From Flavobacterium psychraerolatum (GTDB lineage: Bacteria; Bacteroidota; Bacteroidia; Flavobacteriales; Flavobacteriaceae), in the NCBI RefSeq assembly GCF_025960985.1, contig NZ_JAOQMX010000008.1, forward strand, positions 33,945 to 97,944: DNA of 64,000 bases, read 5' to 3'. Of the stretch, positions 1-9,192 are shown piece after piece. Every line of letters starts with the position of its first letter. The stretch's first letter is position 1. The translations under genes were made by a program, and so were the position numbers. The notes beneath the pieces were generated by a model. It was not told the origin of the DNA. It searched no databases and saw only the letters and a list, made by a program, of their open reading frames with translations.

Positions 1-102
1 TTGAACTGGAAATCTCAAAAAATTACCCAAACCAACAGCATTTCCTGCCATTGCTAAAATTAAACCTACACGTGAACCCCAAGCATCTGATTTTTCAGCC
101 AA
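1..102 (-). CDS. Sodium:neurotransmitter symporter family (NSS) protein, N-terminal fragment cut by the window edge
   Basis: Only the first 34 codons are in the window. They read [20 protein letters not shown] and continue [14 protein letters not shown]. This is the first membrane helix signature of the NSS/LeuT family (W-x-SR-x-G with AVGLGN-x-RFP), where the unwound helix 1 binds sodium and substrate. No ATG lies in frame near this motif. The chosen start is TTG at 102-100, which gives the short N-terminus usual for bacterial family members; a start further upstream has no support. NSS proteins import amino acids or related solutes with sodium. Substrate cannot be told from this fragment. 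The gene runs off the left edge. Confidence 0.75.
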   Translation of the reverse strand, partial: MAEKSDAWGSRVGLILAMAGNAVGLGNFLRFPVQ

Positions 103-142
103 AATATTTTTATTATGATTAGTATTGATTAAAAAAAGTGAT

Positions 143-373
143 CTATAAGTCGAAAACAGAACTGCGTTTGGCGCGTATCAAATCTTTCAAACGAATCCAA
201 AATGCTAGGATAAGATATACTCCAAATCCCAAACCTACCGTAACAAATGAGATGTAAATAAAAAAGAGTCGAACACTGTTGGCTCGCATCCCCAATTTAT
301 CAGCTAGACGAGAAGAAACATGAAAGCCATGTTTTTCCATGAAGAATTTAAGGTGTAGAATTGCTGACATCAT
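143..373 (-). CDS. PspC-domain small membrane protein
   Basis: A 76-residue protein. The pattern [20 protein letters not shown], followed by a hydrophobic segment ending in [10 protein letters not shown], matches the PspC fold: an amphipathic GVxxGLAxxxG-like start, VRL, then one membrane helix around residues 35-58. PspC proteins are inner-membrane stress or toxin-regulation proteins, and in Flavobacteria they often occur as short stand-alone copies. The frame extends to a GTG at 379, but ATG ATG at 373 and 370 are better starts. It lies 40 bp upstream of the NSS transporter gene on the same strand, so the two may share a transcript. The consensus glycines are partly replaced (SSRLA for AGVCA), so function is uncertain. 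Confidence 0.6.
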   Translation of the reverse strand: MMSAILHLKFFMEKHGFHVSSRLADKLGMRANSVRLFFIYISFVTVGLGFGVYLILAFWIRLKDLIRAKRSSVFDL

Positions 374-470
374 TTTCACTAATTAAAATTCATTTCCAGT
401 GACTTTACTGAATGAATTTAACATTTTGGTTACTTTTTTGTGTAAAACTACAAAAAAAATGAATACTCCA

Positions 471-1751
471 TTAAAAGACACCCTTTGTTTTCAACAAGTC
501 TACCCCAATAGCACATTCTAAGCATTTACTTTTCGTACAATATTCGTTTTTCAATTGTAGTAAAGACTGTGAATCATAAGCATTTTGTGATTTTATTCCG
601 AATGAAGTAAATTTATCCAAAATACTATTTTTTTCTGCTTGAACCTCAGACAACAGTTGAATCAAATTTTCAGCATTCTCTACCCCTAGACTTTTAGCAT
701 AAGCAAATTTCAAAGGGATGATTGTATTGATAATTATTAAATCTATAAAAGAGTGTGATAGTCTTTTATTCTTCTTTGGACTTTGTTTATCAAAGTTGTA
801 ATGATCTTGCCAATAAGTGGTTGTTTCTATTTGCAATAAATCATAAACCTGTTGAACGGTATTTAAACTAATGATTTTTGAAAACAAGTTTTGGTGCAAA
901 TGATACAAATTGGATAACTGTGACAACCGAATAGTTGGAAAATTATCAGGTCTATGTTTAAAAAAAGCAACCGGAATTGTATGTGAATTATCAATTTGGT
1001 GTTTATGTAGCAAATAATAGTATCGGAAATTGAGGTCTTTATAATAATTATCTTCTTTATCTGAATCTAGCAGCCCTGCAGTTCCAAAAAGGAGACATTC
1101 TAAGTTTTCTACTTCAAAACTTTCTTTTCGGATAATTGAAAAAGGAATAGCTTCTGTTATTTGTAAAAATGCTTCACCATTGGTATTGAGACCAAAATTC
1201 TTGCCTAGAAGACGAAATAAAACGCACTCCCAATCATTATTGGTCTTTATAAGTAATTCATGAATAAGTTGTGACTTGCGCTCCAAGCGTTCAAAAAACA
1301 AGCGTTCTTGCCAATTTTGAAGTACAAACGGATCGATTGCTTTGAGTTCTTTTTCACAAAATATCCAAGATTTGGGAGTAAGCAAAGATTGATAATTATT
1401 CAAAGTACTTTTATCCACATAATTTTTGAGTTCCAATACTGGAATCTCACTATTATCTAGTCTAAAAATAGCAGCATCATGTTCCCATACTACATGTAAA
1501 ATCACACTATCATAAGCTTGATCACGTTCATGATGATGTGCATACCAATCAGATGATTTGATATGAATCTCGACATTACCAGCCCACTTTTGATTACCAA
1601 TAGTTATTTGTGCATTAAAAAAATCAGGTCCTGACAATTCTAAATAGTGCCCTTGGTGGTGAATGGTTACTAGCTGTTGCTGTGTAGTATGAAGGTCAAG
1701 CGTGTTAAACTTTTTATACTTCCAGAGGTAATGTAAAAAATCTTCTTTCAT
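471..1751 (-). CDS. DUF2851 family protein
   Basis: A 426-residue cytosolic-looking protein with no signal peptide or membrane segment. The N-terminal half has the conserved DUF2851 pattern: MKEDFLHYLWKYKKF, then GPDFFNAQI, GNVEIHIKSSDW, HHHERDQAYDSVILHVVWEHD. The C-terminus ends in a Cys group (YCTKSKCLECAIG). The family is nearly universal in Bacteroidetes and has no established biochemical role; the N-terminal strand pattern has been likened to nuclease folds, which is inference only. ATG at 1751 is followed by a full-length family start. It stands alone between the PspC-like gene and the exonuclease gene. Confidence 0.85.
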   Translation of the reverse strand: MKEDFLHYLWKYKKFNTLDLHTTQQQLVTIHHQGHYLELSGPDFFNAQITIGNQKWAGNVEIHIKSSDWYAHHHERDQAYDSVILHVVWEHDAAIFRLDNSEIPVLELKNYVDKSTLNNYQSLLTPKSWIFCEKELKAIDPFVLQNWQERLFFERLERKSQLIHELLIKTNNDWECVLFRLLGKNFGLNTNGEAFLQITEAIPFSIIRKESFEVENLECLLFGTAGLLDSDKEDNYYKDLNFRYYYLLHKHQIDNSHTIPVAFFKHRPDNFPTIRLSQLSNLYHLHQNLFSKIISLNTVQQVYDLLQIETTTYWQDHYNFDKQSPKKNKRLSHSFIDLIIINTIIPLKFAYAKSLGVENAENLIQLLSEVQAEKNSILDKFTSFGIKSQNAYDSQSLLQLKNEYCTKSKCLECAIGVDLLKTKGVF

Positions 1752-1807
1752 AGTAATAGCCTTTTAGACAGTAACTAAAGTAAGAAATATTACTATACCA
1801 AATAAAA

Positions 1808-2290
1808 CTATTTCAACAGATATAATTTGGCACATGCTCTAGCGTCTGAAAGTGCTTCATGATGATTGAGCTTAATATTCATCGCACGACAGCAATCACT
1901 TAACTTAGTCGGTTTTAAACCTTTGGCTTTATAAATTTTCACTGTACACTCCCAACGTATTCCAATATTGAGCTCTTGATAATCAAAGCCATATAGAGCC
2001 ATTGATTTAATCAAAACATTTCGGTCAAAACTCTCGTTATGAGCAACCACCACTTTATTTTGCAATCTTTTTTTGATTTCGGGATATACTTGTGCAAATG
2101 ATTTTTCATTTACTGTATCACGTGGATAAATACCGTGAACTTGGATAGTAAATGGACTGTACACATTATTGGGTGGTTTGATTAAGGTAACAAACTCATC
2201 GGTAATGACACCATTTTCTACGGTTACAATCCCTACAGAACATGGATGGAAGGACGTTGCAGTTTCAAAATCTATAGCAGTAAAGGTCAA
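1808..2290 (-). CDS. 3'-5' exonuclease, DnaQ/DEDDh type
   Basis: A 160-residue single-domain exonuclease. Exo I is FTAIDFETA (D and E for metal binding), Exo II is VVAHNESFDRNVL (N and D), and Exo III is HEALSDARACAKL, with the general-base His five residues before the Asp as in DEDDh enzymes. It resembles the proofreading epsilon domain but lacks the polymerase-binding tail, so it is more likely a stand-alone DNA or RNA trimming enzyme. No ATG precedes Exo I in frame: the sequence supports TTG at 2290 as the start (MTFTAIDFETA). Next upstream on the strand is the porin gene, separated by a 200-bp gap that holds a structured element. Confidence 0.85.
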   Translation of the reverse strand: MTFTAIDFETATSFHPCSVGIVTVENGVITDEFVTLIKPPNNVYSPFTIQVHGIYPRDTVNEKSFAQVYPEIKKRLQNKVVVAHNESFDRNVLIKSMALYGFDYQELNIGIRWECTVKIYKAKGLKPTKLSDCCRAMNIKLNHHEALSDARACAKLYLLK

Positions 2291-2367
2291 TGTAAAATAT
2301 TTTAAATTTAAAAAGGTTTGATTATTATTTTTTACAATTCTCCAATAGGAGAAAGGTTTTTCTCTCT

Positions 2368-2448
2368 AGCCCCGATCGCAGCAAAGTATCCTTTTATAGT
2401 GTGATGCGTAGCTAATCACCTTATAAAAGATACTGTGTAGAGCGGGAC
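2368..2448. repeat. Structured intergenic element (nested hairpin bounded by CCCGAT and GCGGGA)
   Basis: The segment folds on paper as nested arms: CCCG at 2371-2374 with CGGG at 2443-2446, AGTATC at 2385-2390 with GATACT at 2429-2434, TTTTATA with TATAAAA, and GTGAT with ATCAC closest to the loop. A related element with a similar left end (GCCCCAGATGGTAGTGG) lies near 47354. Such bordered hairpins recur between genes in Flavobacterium as far as I recall; function is unknown. It could terminate or stabilise transcripts of the porin gene, whose 3' end is 42 bp away. Confidence 0.5.
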
Positions 2449-2489
2449 ACATTTTCTTGAAAACGCAAATTTTATTGCTCCTGAAAGTA

Positions 2490-4427
2490 TTAATTGAAAA
2501 AATTCCATACCAGTCCAAAACGAATAGCCATATCGCGAAAAGGTGTGTTTGGTGCAGAATAAAAGTTATTACCTGAAAAAGAGGAATTAAAATGTTCTGC
2601 TTTTAAATAAATGCGGGTTCTTTGAATTTTTGCATTTACAAAGAAATCCAAATTGGGATAATTCCCAATTTGTTTTTGATTTTGCACAAAAAATTCTCCT
2701 ATAACAGGATTATAATCGTTTGCAAAATAGTTAGTAAAATAATTCAAGACAATTCCAGTTTGCAAAAACAAAGCTTTCTTGAAAAAGTAATTGGTGTAAT
2801 ATATCGTATTACGAGTTACGATTTCGGGAACATTGAGCACTGCATCATCCTGCCCTACCTTTTGGTATAAAATAGTATTATCAAAACCAAATTTCCCAAA
2901 CTTAATATCCTTACTAACCTTCAATGAAATATAGTTAATGGTTTTATTATACTGTTCTGGTGAAATAATTTGCTGTGTAGTACTTGTTGCTATATCTTTG
3001 AAATACAAATGATCGTTGAGCGTTAACAATGTTAGAGAAGCATTTAACCAAGGTGTCACAGCATTGGCCGCAAGACGATTTATCTTTTCGTTATTAAAAT
3101 TTTTACTCCAATTGTAATCAATGAAACTACTTTGATATAGGTTATAATTATCTGTAGGTAACTTATTAATGTTTTGGTACTGAAAATCAAATTGAAAATC
3201 ATCATTCAAATCTAATTTCATTTTAGCATCAAGATTAGAAAGTGATTGATTGGTAATTGACCTAGAATAAAGAAATTTACCCTTCCATTTATTTTTTCGA
3301 TAGTCGTATTGTCCACCGGCTGTATTGATATTTCGTGTTAACGAAGCTGGAATAACAGTTCCATCTGCTTTAATCAAAATTCTATAATAGTAAAAATTAC
3401 TTCGGAAATCATCTACAAAAAACTGGAACTTCCCTAAGGTTGTATTCTCATAGGATAGTCCTACTTTATTATACATTTTATTGTAATGCGTTTGATCTTT
3501 GATATCAGCCGTTACAAATGAATCTCCAAAACGATTTACAGTTGTAGTTCCTATGGTTGAAGCAAGAGTTGGTTGCTTGTACTCAAAGAACTTATTTTCG
3601 TAGTTAAACTGGTGATGAAGATAGAGATTATTTACTCCTTTTGAAGGATTAATTTGAAAACTATGATCTACAAAAACACGTTTACCTTTTAAGAATGACT
3701 CAGCATCTGTCAAATACACTTCCAAACTTTGACGTACACTAAAATCGGGATCTTTACTTTCAAAATCTGAAATTGTTGTAATCCCACCGTTTTCTTCATT
3801 CAAGATATCTTGAGAGACAAAATGTGCATTGGCAATATATCGCTGATTCTTGGAACTGTAACTAGTTGTGAATCTAAAATGACCTGAATTGGCAAACTGA
3901 TTAATGTATTTTCCCTCTGAACGAATACCTTTATAAGCAATAGAAAAGTTAAGTCGTGGATGAATGTTTAGCGAAAAATAAGAATCTACTAACTGTCCTT
4001 TTCCTATAATCGAATTAAAAAACAACTCGGTTACTGGAGTTGCTACCGATGCATATCTTACTTGCCCTGCTTCAATAAAGCTAAAATGCTTCCCTTTTAA
4101 CCCCATTTCTGGATAAGGTGAAAAATCGGTTAAGCTATATTGTAAGGTATTATATGTTTGCCCTTCATTTGGAAATGCCAACAATCCAAAAGTGTCTTTG
4201 CGTAGATAGTTATGACTGTACTCACGTTGAATTGTAAGTGAGGTATCAATATAAGTAGTATCACGCTCCAAAGAAACAAAACGATACATATCGATTGTCG
4301 CTACTTTGGTAGTATCATTAGGGTCTGCTCCTTGATCCACAAGACTCTTTTTGGGAGCCTCTCCTCTTGGTTCTTTTTGAGCAAACAACAAGGTAGGCAA
4401 TAAACATAAAAAAAAGAGTATTCTCAT
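2490..4427 (-). CDS. Putative outer-membrane porin (Porin_10 type)
   Basis: Taken from ATG at 4427 the protein is 645 residues and begins with a clean signal peptide (MRILFFLCLLPTLLFAQ); the open frame extends 27 codons further upstream but that stretch is not signal-like. After cleavage comes a low-complexity charged segment, then DTTKVATIDMYRFVSLERDT and a long series of alternating polar and aromatic strands. The C-terminus ends in the barrel-type sequence MAIRFGLVWNFFN with a terminal aromatic. This matches the putative-porin family common in Bacteroidetes. It should sit in the outer membrane; the solute is unknown. It is monocistronic in appearance and divergent from rnhB, with about 200 bp between the two starts. 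Confidence 0.8.
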   Translation of the reverse strand: MRILFFLCLLPTLLFAQKEPRGEAPKKSLVDQGADPNDTTKVATIDMYRFVSLERDTTYIDTSLTIQREYSHNYLRKDTFGLLAFPNEGQTYNTLQYSLTDFSPYPEMGLKGKHFSFIEAGQVRYASVATPVTELFFNSIIGKGQLVDSYFSLNIHPRLNFSIAYKGIRSEGKYINQFANSGHFRFTTSYSSKNQRYIANAHFVSQDILNEENGGITTISDFESKDPDFSVRQSLEVYLTDAESFLKGKRVFVDHSFQINPSKGVNNLYLHHQFNYENKFFEYKQPTLASTIGTTTVNRFGDSFVTADIKDQTHYNKMYNKVGLSYENTTLGKFQFFVDDFRSNFYYYRILIKADGTVIPASLTRNINTAGGQYDYRKNKWKGKFLYSRSITNQSLSNLDAKMKLDLNDDFQFDFQYQNINKLPTDNYNLYQSSFIDYNWSKNFNNEKINRLAANAVTPWLNASLTLLTLNDHLYFKDIATSTTQQIISPEQYNKTINYISLKVSKDIKFGKFGFDNTILYQKVGQDDAVLNVPEIVTRNTIYYTNYFFKKALFLQTGIVLNYFTNYFANDYNPVIGEFFVQNQKQIGNYPNLDFFVNAKIQRTRIYLKAEHFNSSFSGNNFYSAPNTPFRDMAIRFGLVWNFFN

Positions 4428-4632
4428 TTGGACAACTGATTTGGCAATTTTTGAATTGATTAATAATTGGGTCAAAGGTAATTGATAAAAAGCTATAAAA
4501 AAAAACAAACCTAAAAGTAGCTTATCAAATAAGACCCCATTACTAACGAAAGTCGTAAACTGATTATTGTTTCTTGATCGAGTACCAATTCACTAAAAAA
4601 TTGCAATCTTTGTTTTTTCAAAATTTATAATT

Positions 4633-5292
4633 ATGCTCAAAAGACAATTCTCTACTTTTATCTTAGAATCTGGAACTGATGAAGCCGGACGTGGGTGCCT
4701 TGCAGGTCCTGTAACTGCAGCAGCAGTTATTTTACCATTGGATTTTGAAAATGAAATATTAAACGACAGTAAGCAATTATCCGAAAAAGTACGAGAAAAA
4801 TTAAAACCTCTTATCGAAGCGAAAGCTGTTACTTTTGCTGTTACTCATTTGTATCCTAAAGAAATTGATGAAATCAACATCTTGAATTCTTCAATGAAAG
4901 CCATGCAAGAATGCATTTTAAAACTCAACCCTTCTCCCGAATATATTATCGTGGACGGAAACAGAGCGATCAATGCAAAAATAGGGCAAAAAAGTAAATC
5001 AGGAAAAAAACTCACAAAAGAGGAAATAGAAAAATTAAAAGCGATACCGAATCAAAGCATTATTAAAGGAGATTCAAAATATTTGAGCATTGCAGCAGCT
5101 TCTGTATTGGCCAAAACCTACAGAGATGAATATATGAATATAATTCACGAAGAGTTTCCGATGTACAATTGGAAAAAAAACAAAGGCTATCCTACTAAAG
5201 AACATCGTGAAGCCATTAGAAAATATGGACCAACAAAATACCACCGAATGAGCTTCAGGCTTTTACCAGAGCAATTAAAATTGGACATATAG
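4633..5292 (+). CDS. rnhB: Ribonuclease HII
   Basis: A 219-residue enzyme that nicks RNA in RNA-DNA hybrids and at single ribonucleotides in DNA. The catalytic set is visible: D16 and E17 in [14 protein letters not shown]108 in IIVDGN and D147 in [21 protein letters not shown] (19-21) is the 2'-OH sensing motif of the HII family. A lysine-rich insertion (about 115-137, [20 protein letters not shown]) before the third Asp is seen in many Bacteroidetes copies. ATG at 4633 follows an A/T-rich leader; AATCTTTG at 4605-4612 is a near match to a -7 element. It is divergent from the porin gene and convergent with lipB. Confidence 0.95.
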   Translation: MLKRQFSTFILESGTDEAGRGCLAGPVTAAAVILPLDFENEILNDSKQLSEKVREKLKPLIEAKAVTFAVTHLYPKEIDEINILNSSMKAMQECILKLNPSPEYIIVDGNRAINAKIGQKSKSGKKLTKEEIEKLKAIPNQSIIKGDSKYLSIAAASVLAKTYRDEYMNIIHEEFPMYNWKKNKGYPTKEHREAIRKYGPTKYHRMSFRLLPEQLKLDI

Positions 5293-5387
5293 TTTAACAA
5301 ACCTATCACTATTATCCCTGACTTTTGAACTATCAATAAACTTATCTTCAAAGAGCAAGCCTTCTTAGCAATAAATCTAAAATTTGA

Positions 5388-6086
5388 TCAAACAATTTCA
5401 CACTCAAACAAAGCTTTAAAATGCTTCACAATTTTATTCTTCACTTCTTGTTCGTCAACTTTATCTATACCCAATTCCACATTTAAGGATGTAACTGCTT
5501 TACCTCTTATCCCACAAGGGATGATGTTATCAAAATATCCTAAATCTACATTGACATTCAGTGCAAATCCGTGCATAGTTACCCAACGTGAAGCACGTAC
5601 ACCTAAAGCACAAATTTTTCGCGCAAAAGGAGTGCCAACCCCAAGCCATACACCTGTTTCTCCTTCACTTCTACCGCATTCCAAACCATATTCTTGGAGC
5701 GTTAAGATAATGGACTCTTCAAGAAAACGTAGGTATTTGTGAATATCTGTAAAGAAATTATCTAAATCAATAATGGGATATCCTACAATTTGACCAGGAC
5801 CATGATAGGTAATGTCTCCACCACGATTAATTTTATAAAAAGTAGCTCCTTTAGCTTCCAATTGTTTTTCTGACAGCAATAGATTACCCAAATCACCACT
5901 TTTCCCTAAGGTATATACATGTGGATGTTCCACCAATAATAAATAATTAGGTGTTATTATAGCGGTTTCTTCTCTTCTATTTTTAATTTTTAAATCCACA
6001 ACGGCTTTAAACAATTCTTCTTGGTATTCCCAAGCAGCTTTGTAATCAAGGCAACCTAAATCTTGGAGTTGGACGTATTTGTTCAT
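5388..6086 (-). CDS. lipB: Octanoyltransferase LipB
   Basis: Transfers octanoyl groups from acyl carrier protein to lipoyl domains, the first step of lipoate assembly. The conserved RGGDITYHGPGQIVGYPIID block, the lysine-bearing ARKICALGVRASRWVTMHGF block and the catalytic cysteine in NIIPCGI are all present, followed by GKAVTSL. Taken from ATG at 6086 the protein is 232 residues, normal for the family. A TTG nine bases upstream would overlap the preceding lipoprotein gene; with the ATG, the stop of that gene is one base away, so the two are probably translationally coupled in one transcript. Confidence 0.95.
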   Translation of the reverse strand: MNKYVQLQDLGCLDYKAAWEYQEELFKAVVDLKIKNRREETAIITPNYLLLVEHPHVYTLGKSGDLGNLLLSEKQLEAKGATFYKINRGGDITYHGPGQIVGYPIIDLDNFFTDIHKYLRFLEESIILTLQEYGLECGRSEGETGVWLGVGTPFARKICALGVRASRWVTMHGFALNVNVDLGYFDNIIPCGIRGKAVTSLNVELGIDKVDEQEVKNKIVKHFKALFECEIV

Positions 6087-6087
6087 T

Positions 6088-6846
6088 TTATTCAAAGACT
6101 ACATTAAGATTAAGCTTCTCTGGATTATCCATATATTCTGAAAATGGATAACGCACCGTTATGGTTTGTCTATCCCCACTAAAAAGTGCTTCAGGATTTG
6201 AAGTTGATTTTACTGGTTTTGGAAAATGGTATTTTAATGTATAAGTTGAAGACGCAAACAACATTTTGGACATACCCGTTGAATCTGCCACAACTTGTTT
6301 CTCTTTGATTAACTCGACATTTCGGCTAAAAGTTTTCCCATCATATGAGAAACTCAATTTTGAATTATTATCTCCAAACCCTCCACCAAAAGGACTTTTA
6401 CTAGATTGGCTCGTTTTTGATTTTTTTAAGTCTTGCAACACGGTAAAACCTTCCATTAAATTTTGCAGTTCGGTAATCTTCTCAAAAGGAGAATTCATAG
6501 CAATTAAAAATTCTTTTTTATTAGGATCCATTTTCATGTGCATCACCGTATTCTCCAAGCCTTTTAGTGCGGCCTGCTTTTCTGGACTTAATAGTGCAAT
6601 ACTATCCTTTTTATTTTCGAAAATAGTCTTAAAACTTATCACAGAATCCAATACCTTATTATCTCCTTTGAGTCCAATTTTATCTCCAATTTTATCCCCA
6701 CCCATGGCTAGCAAGCCAGAGGCATCAACTTCTACAGCATATTTACCTGAACCATCATCTTGTATATCAATACTTTCTGTAAAATTACAAGAAACTAAAA
6801 ATAGAATAAAAAAAAGTAGAGTTGTCTTTTGAAAAAATTGTTTCAT
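6088..6846 (-). CDS. Hypothetical lipoprotein
   Basis: A 252-residue exported lipoprotein of unknown function. The signal peptide ends in a lipobox (FLVSCN, Cys20) after a hydrophobic core. The mature part is hydrophilic, with a Gly/Ser-rich stretch (QSSKSPFGGGFGDNNSKLSF) in the middle and alternating strands at the C-terminus. The pattern ESIDIQDDGSGKYAVEVD near the start recurs in flavobacterial lipoproteins found beside lipB or lysS, but I cannot name a domain. It is directly upstream of lipB with a one-base gap, so it is likely co-expressed with lipoate synthesis; a functional link is not shown. Confidence 0.75.
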   Translation of the reverse strand: MKQFFQKTTLLFFILFLVSCNFTESIDIQDDGSGKYAVEVDASGLLAMGGDKIGDKIGLKGDNKVLDSVISFKTIFENKKDSIALLSPEKQAALKGLENTVMHMKMDPNKKEFLIAMNSPFEKITELQNLMEGFTVLQDLKKSKTSQSSKSPFGGGFGDNNSKLSFSYDGKTFSRNVELIKEKQVVADSTGMSKMLFASSTYTLKYHFPKPVKSTSNPEALFSGDRQTITVRYPFSEYMDNPEKLNLNVVFE

Positions 6847-7298
6847 CTGAAGTTTTTTTTCAAAGATACAAACTTTGAATAACTATGCATATTGATATTT
6901 AATTTTAAGAGTTTTCATTTTTCACTGATTGACACCGTTTTAAATTAAACTAAAAAAAAATCAAGATTTACTTAGCTTTTTTCATTTCAATAATATTTCA
7001 AAATACTCTATAATTAGTAAAATATCACGCTTATAACTTTCGGTTTTTGTATGGTCCAGGTTCTCAAAAACCAATTGTATAGTTTCCAAATTTGTTCCAC
7101 GCTACTACCAGAATATATTTATTATTTTATTTTCAATTCCCATTATGATTTAAACAGCTATTTAATCTAATAATATAATGAATTAGAATTTTAAAACTTT
7201 CTTTAAGCTTCGTTTCAAATCCTATTTAGATGAACTATATCATTACAAAAAAAACATCAAAAATTAGAAGTCACCTTTTAACTGCAACAAATTTAAAA
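6847..7298. other. 452-bp gene-free stretch
   Basis: Very AT-rich spacer between the LacI-type regulator 3' end and the lipoprotein gene start. No frame longer than about 30 codons looks coding, and I see no strong hairpin. The part nearest 6847 should hold the promoter of the lipoprotein-lipB pair, but no clear TAnnTTTG was found. Confidence 0.5.
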
Positions 7299-8315
7299 TC
7301 ACATCTGCAAATTCTCTTTAACGATGATTTCAAGTGGCATGTACTGCGTTTCCAATACGAATTCTTGAAGTACTAATTGCTTATACAAAGAAGCTATAGC
7401 GGTAAAACCTTGTATTTCCGGTTTTTGATTAATTAAAAATTCAATCATTCCTTTTTTTAAATATTCTTTATTCAAATCTAAAAGATCGTAGCCGATGATT
7501 CTAATGCCAATGATGTTGTTTTTTTCTAAAAAATTAGCTACTAAATAAGCTCTAGAATTGGGTACAAAAACACTTTGTATAGTAGCAAACATATCAATGG
7601 TCAGTAATTCTTCGCCAGAATCTTTGATAGTAACTTCTTTAAACTTAAAATGATTTAAATTATTATTATTTTCAAAAAAAGAATAAAATCCTGCAATACG
7701 TTGCAAATAAACAGAGGTAGCTTCAATCTCACGAGTAATTTTAACAATTAAAACTTGATGTTCTTCCTTGACTACCAAACTGATTAATTTACCAGCGAGT
7801 ACGCCACTTTTGAAAGCATCCTGACCAATATAAGTATGCTGAACTTTCGTTTCAATATTAGAATCAACCATGACAATAGGTACATTTTTAAGTTCACATT
7901 TATTCAAAAAATCGATCGATTCTTTATGAAAAGTTGGTGTGAATAAAATTCCATCATAAGTAGACTTTAATACCTCTTTTGCTTTTTCTTTAAAAGAAAT
8001 AGAATCAAAATCATATAAATGATATTCTAAAATCACTCCAAAATTACGATACTCCTCTTCTGCTTTTTCAATACCCTGAACTTGAGCTCTCCAATATTCT
8101 ATTGTATCATATTTGGGTAGAAAAACAGCAAAAACAAACCTTTTATTGAAGGCCAAATTACTAGCAAAAACATTTCGTTTATAATCATGCTCTTTAATAA
8201 TAGCATTCACCTTATCAATATTTTCTTGTGCCACTTGCCCACGTTTGTGAATAATTCTATCTACTGTTCCTGTAGAAACGTTGGCAAGTCTTGCAATCTC
8301 TTTAATTGTTATAAT
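7299..8315 (-). CDS. LacI-family transcriptional regulator, apparently starting at a non-ATG codon
   Basis: The LacI-type helix-turn-helix reads ITIKEIARLANVSTGTVDRI and then IHKRGQVAQENIDKVNAIIK, followed by a periplasmic-binding-protein-like effector domain (about residues 55-335). The first conventional start in the frame, GTG at 8234, would cut off the whole DNA-binding helix pair. Upstream there is a stop at 8328-8330 and only ATT, ATT and ATA codons between it and the conserved ITIKEIA. An ATT start at 8315 (or 8318) gives a 338-residue protein of normal length. The VDRIIHKRG recognition region is the variant common in Bacteroidetes LacI proteins. It is divergent from the YhcH-like gene, its probable target. 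Sugar ligand unknown. Confidence 0.8.
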   Translation of the reverse strand: MITIKEIARLANVSTGTVDRIIHKRGQVAQENIDKVNAIIKEHDYKRNVFASNLAFNKRFVFAVFLPKYDTIEYWRAQVQGIEKAEEEYRNFGVILEYHLYDFDSISFKEKAKEVLKSTYDGILFTPTFHKESIDFLNKCELKNVPIVMVDSNIETKVQHTYIGQDAFKSGVLAGKLISLVVKEEHQVLIVKITREIEATSVYLQRIAGFYSFFENNNNLNHFKFKEVTIKDSGEELLTIDMFATIQSVFVPNSRAYLVANFLEKNNIIGIRIIGYDLLDLNKEYLKKGMIEFLINQKPEIQGFTAIASLYKQLVLQEFVLETQYMPLEIIVKENLQM

Positions 8316-8416
8316 AATCTTAGCTCTTTAAATTATTGTTTTTTTGCGTCTAAATTCATTTCTGTTATCAAATTTAGTAATTCAAACTGAGTTATTATCT
8401 ATAAATTAGCAATTGC

Positions 8417-8433
8417 ATGTTCGAATACATTTG
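8417..8433 (+). promoter_or_regulatory. Putative -7 element and overlapping operator of the YhcH-like gene
   Basis: TACATTTG at 8426-8433 fits the Bacteroidetes -7 consensus TAnnTTTG and lies 87 bp before the ATG. It overlaps ATGTTCGAATACAT (8417-8430), an imperfect palindrome with a central CG-containing TTCGAA, the kind of site LacI-family proteins use. I see no convincing -33 TTG at normal spacing. Operator role is inference from position between the divergent regulator and target. Confidence 0.4.
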
Positions 8434-8519
8434 AAATATTATTTTTTAATTTAAAATTCATAACTATATTCGTTAAATTCAAAAAAACTTATCTTTAAAT
8501 AAATTCAAAAAAAAATATT

Positions 8520-8972
8520 ATGATAATAGATTCATTAACAAATGCTGATAAATATTTCCAATTAAACCCTAATTTCAAAACTGCTTTTGATTTTATCGCA
8601 CAAAACAATGTTGCAAACCTGCCCGATGGAATTACACAAATATCAGAAAGCTTGCGTGTTATCATAAATACTGCCCAAGCAAATAATAATACCGAAGAAG
8701 CTTTACAGTTCTTTGAATGCCACGATAAACATATAGACATTCAAGTTTGTATTAATGGGCCGGAAACTTATGCTTGGAAACCTAGAGAAAAATGTACACA
8801 TCCAAACGGTGATTATAGTTCAGAAAAAGATGTACGTTTTTGGAAAGACAGTCCCGATACTTTTTTTGAATTAAAAAATAATCAATTCACCATCCTTTAC
8901 CCTGAAGATTGCCATGCTTCAATGATGGGAAAGGGAGAAGTCAAAAAGTTAATTTTCAAAGTTCTTATTTAA
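8520..8972 (+). CDS. YhcH/YjgK/YiaL family protein (sugar anomerase-like)
   Basis: A 150-residue cytosolic protein of the DUF386 family, whose members include NanQ (sialic acid anomerase) and EbgC. Visible family features are FECHDKHIDIQVCINGPE, where a His/Glu pair binds metal, and the C-terminal FTILYPEDCHASMMGKGEVK, the normal DxHAP metal site with Ser replacing Pro. The usual second motif glutamate is present in PE. It likely speeds anomer interconversion of a sugar imported or released nearby. It is divergent from a LacI-type regulator and closed by a strong bidirectional terminator that separates it from the galactose operon, so it need not act on galactose. Confidence 0.85.
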   Translation: MIIDSLTNADKYFQLNPNFKTAFDFIAQNNVANLPDGITQISESLRVIINTAQANNNTEEALQFFECHDKHIDIQVCINGPETYAWKPREKCTHPNGDYSSEKDVRFWKDSPDTFFELKNNQFTILYPEDCHASMMGKGEVKKLIFKVLI

Positions 8973-9136
8973 ATACAAGACGATTATTACTATTGCAAGT
9001 TATCCATTCAAATAATTAAAATACTTTCAAAGCAACTATCACTTATTAATACCTAGTACTATTTCTTTTTTAGGGTACTTAAAAAAGATCATTTATAGAT
9101 AAATCGTTATTTAGATTACATAATAAAATCATCCAA

Positions 9137-9175
9137 AAAAAAGGTCTCCTTGAAATATTCAAGGAGACCTTTTTT
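9137..9175. terminator. Bidirectional intrinsic terminator
   Basis: Twelve-bp perfect arms (GGTCTCCTTGAA and its complement) with a 3-nt loop, flanked by A8 on one side and T6 on the other. Serves both the YhcH-like gene and the convergent symporter gene. Confidence 0.9.
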
Positions 9176-9192
9176 ATGAAAAATTATTTCTA

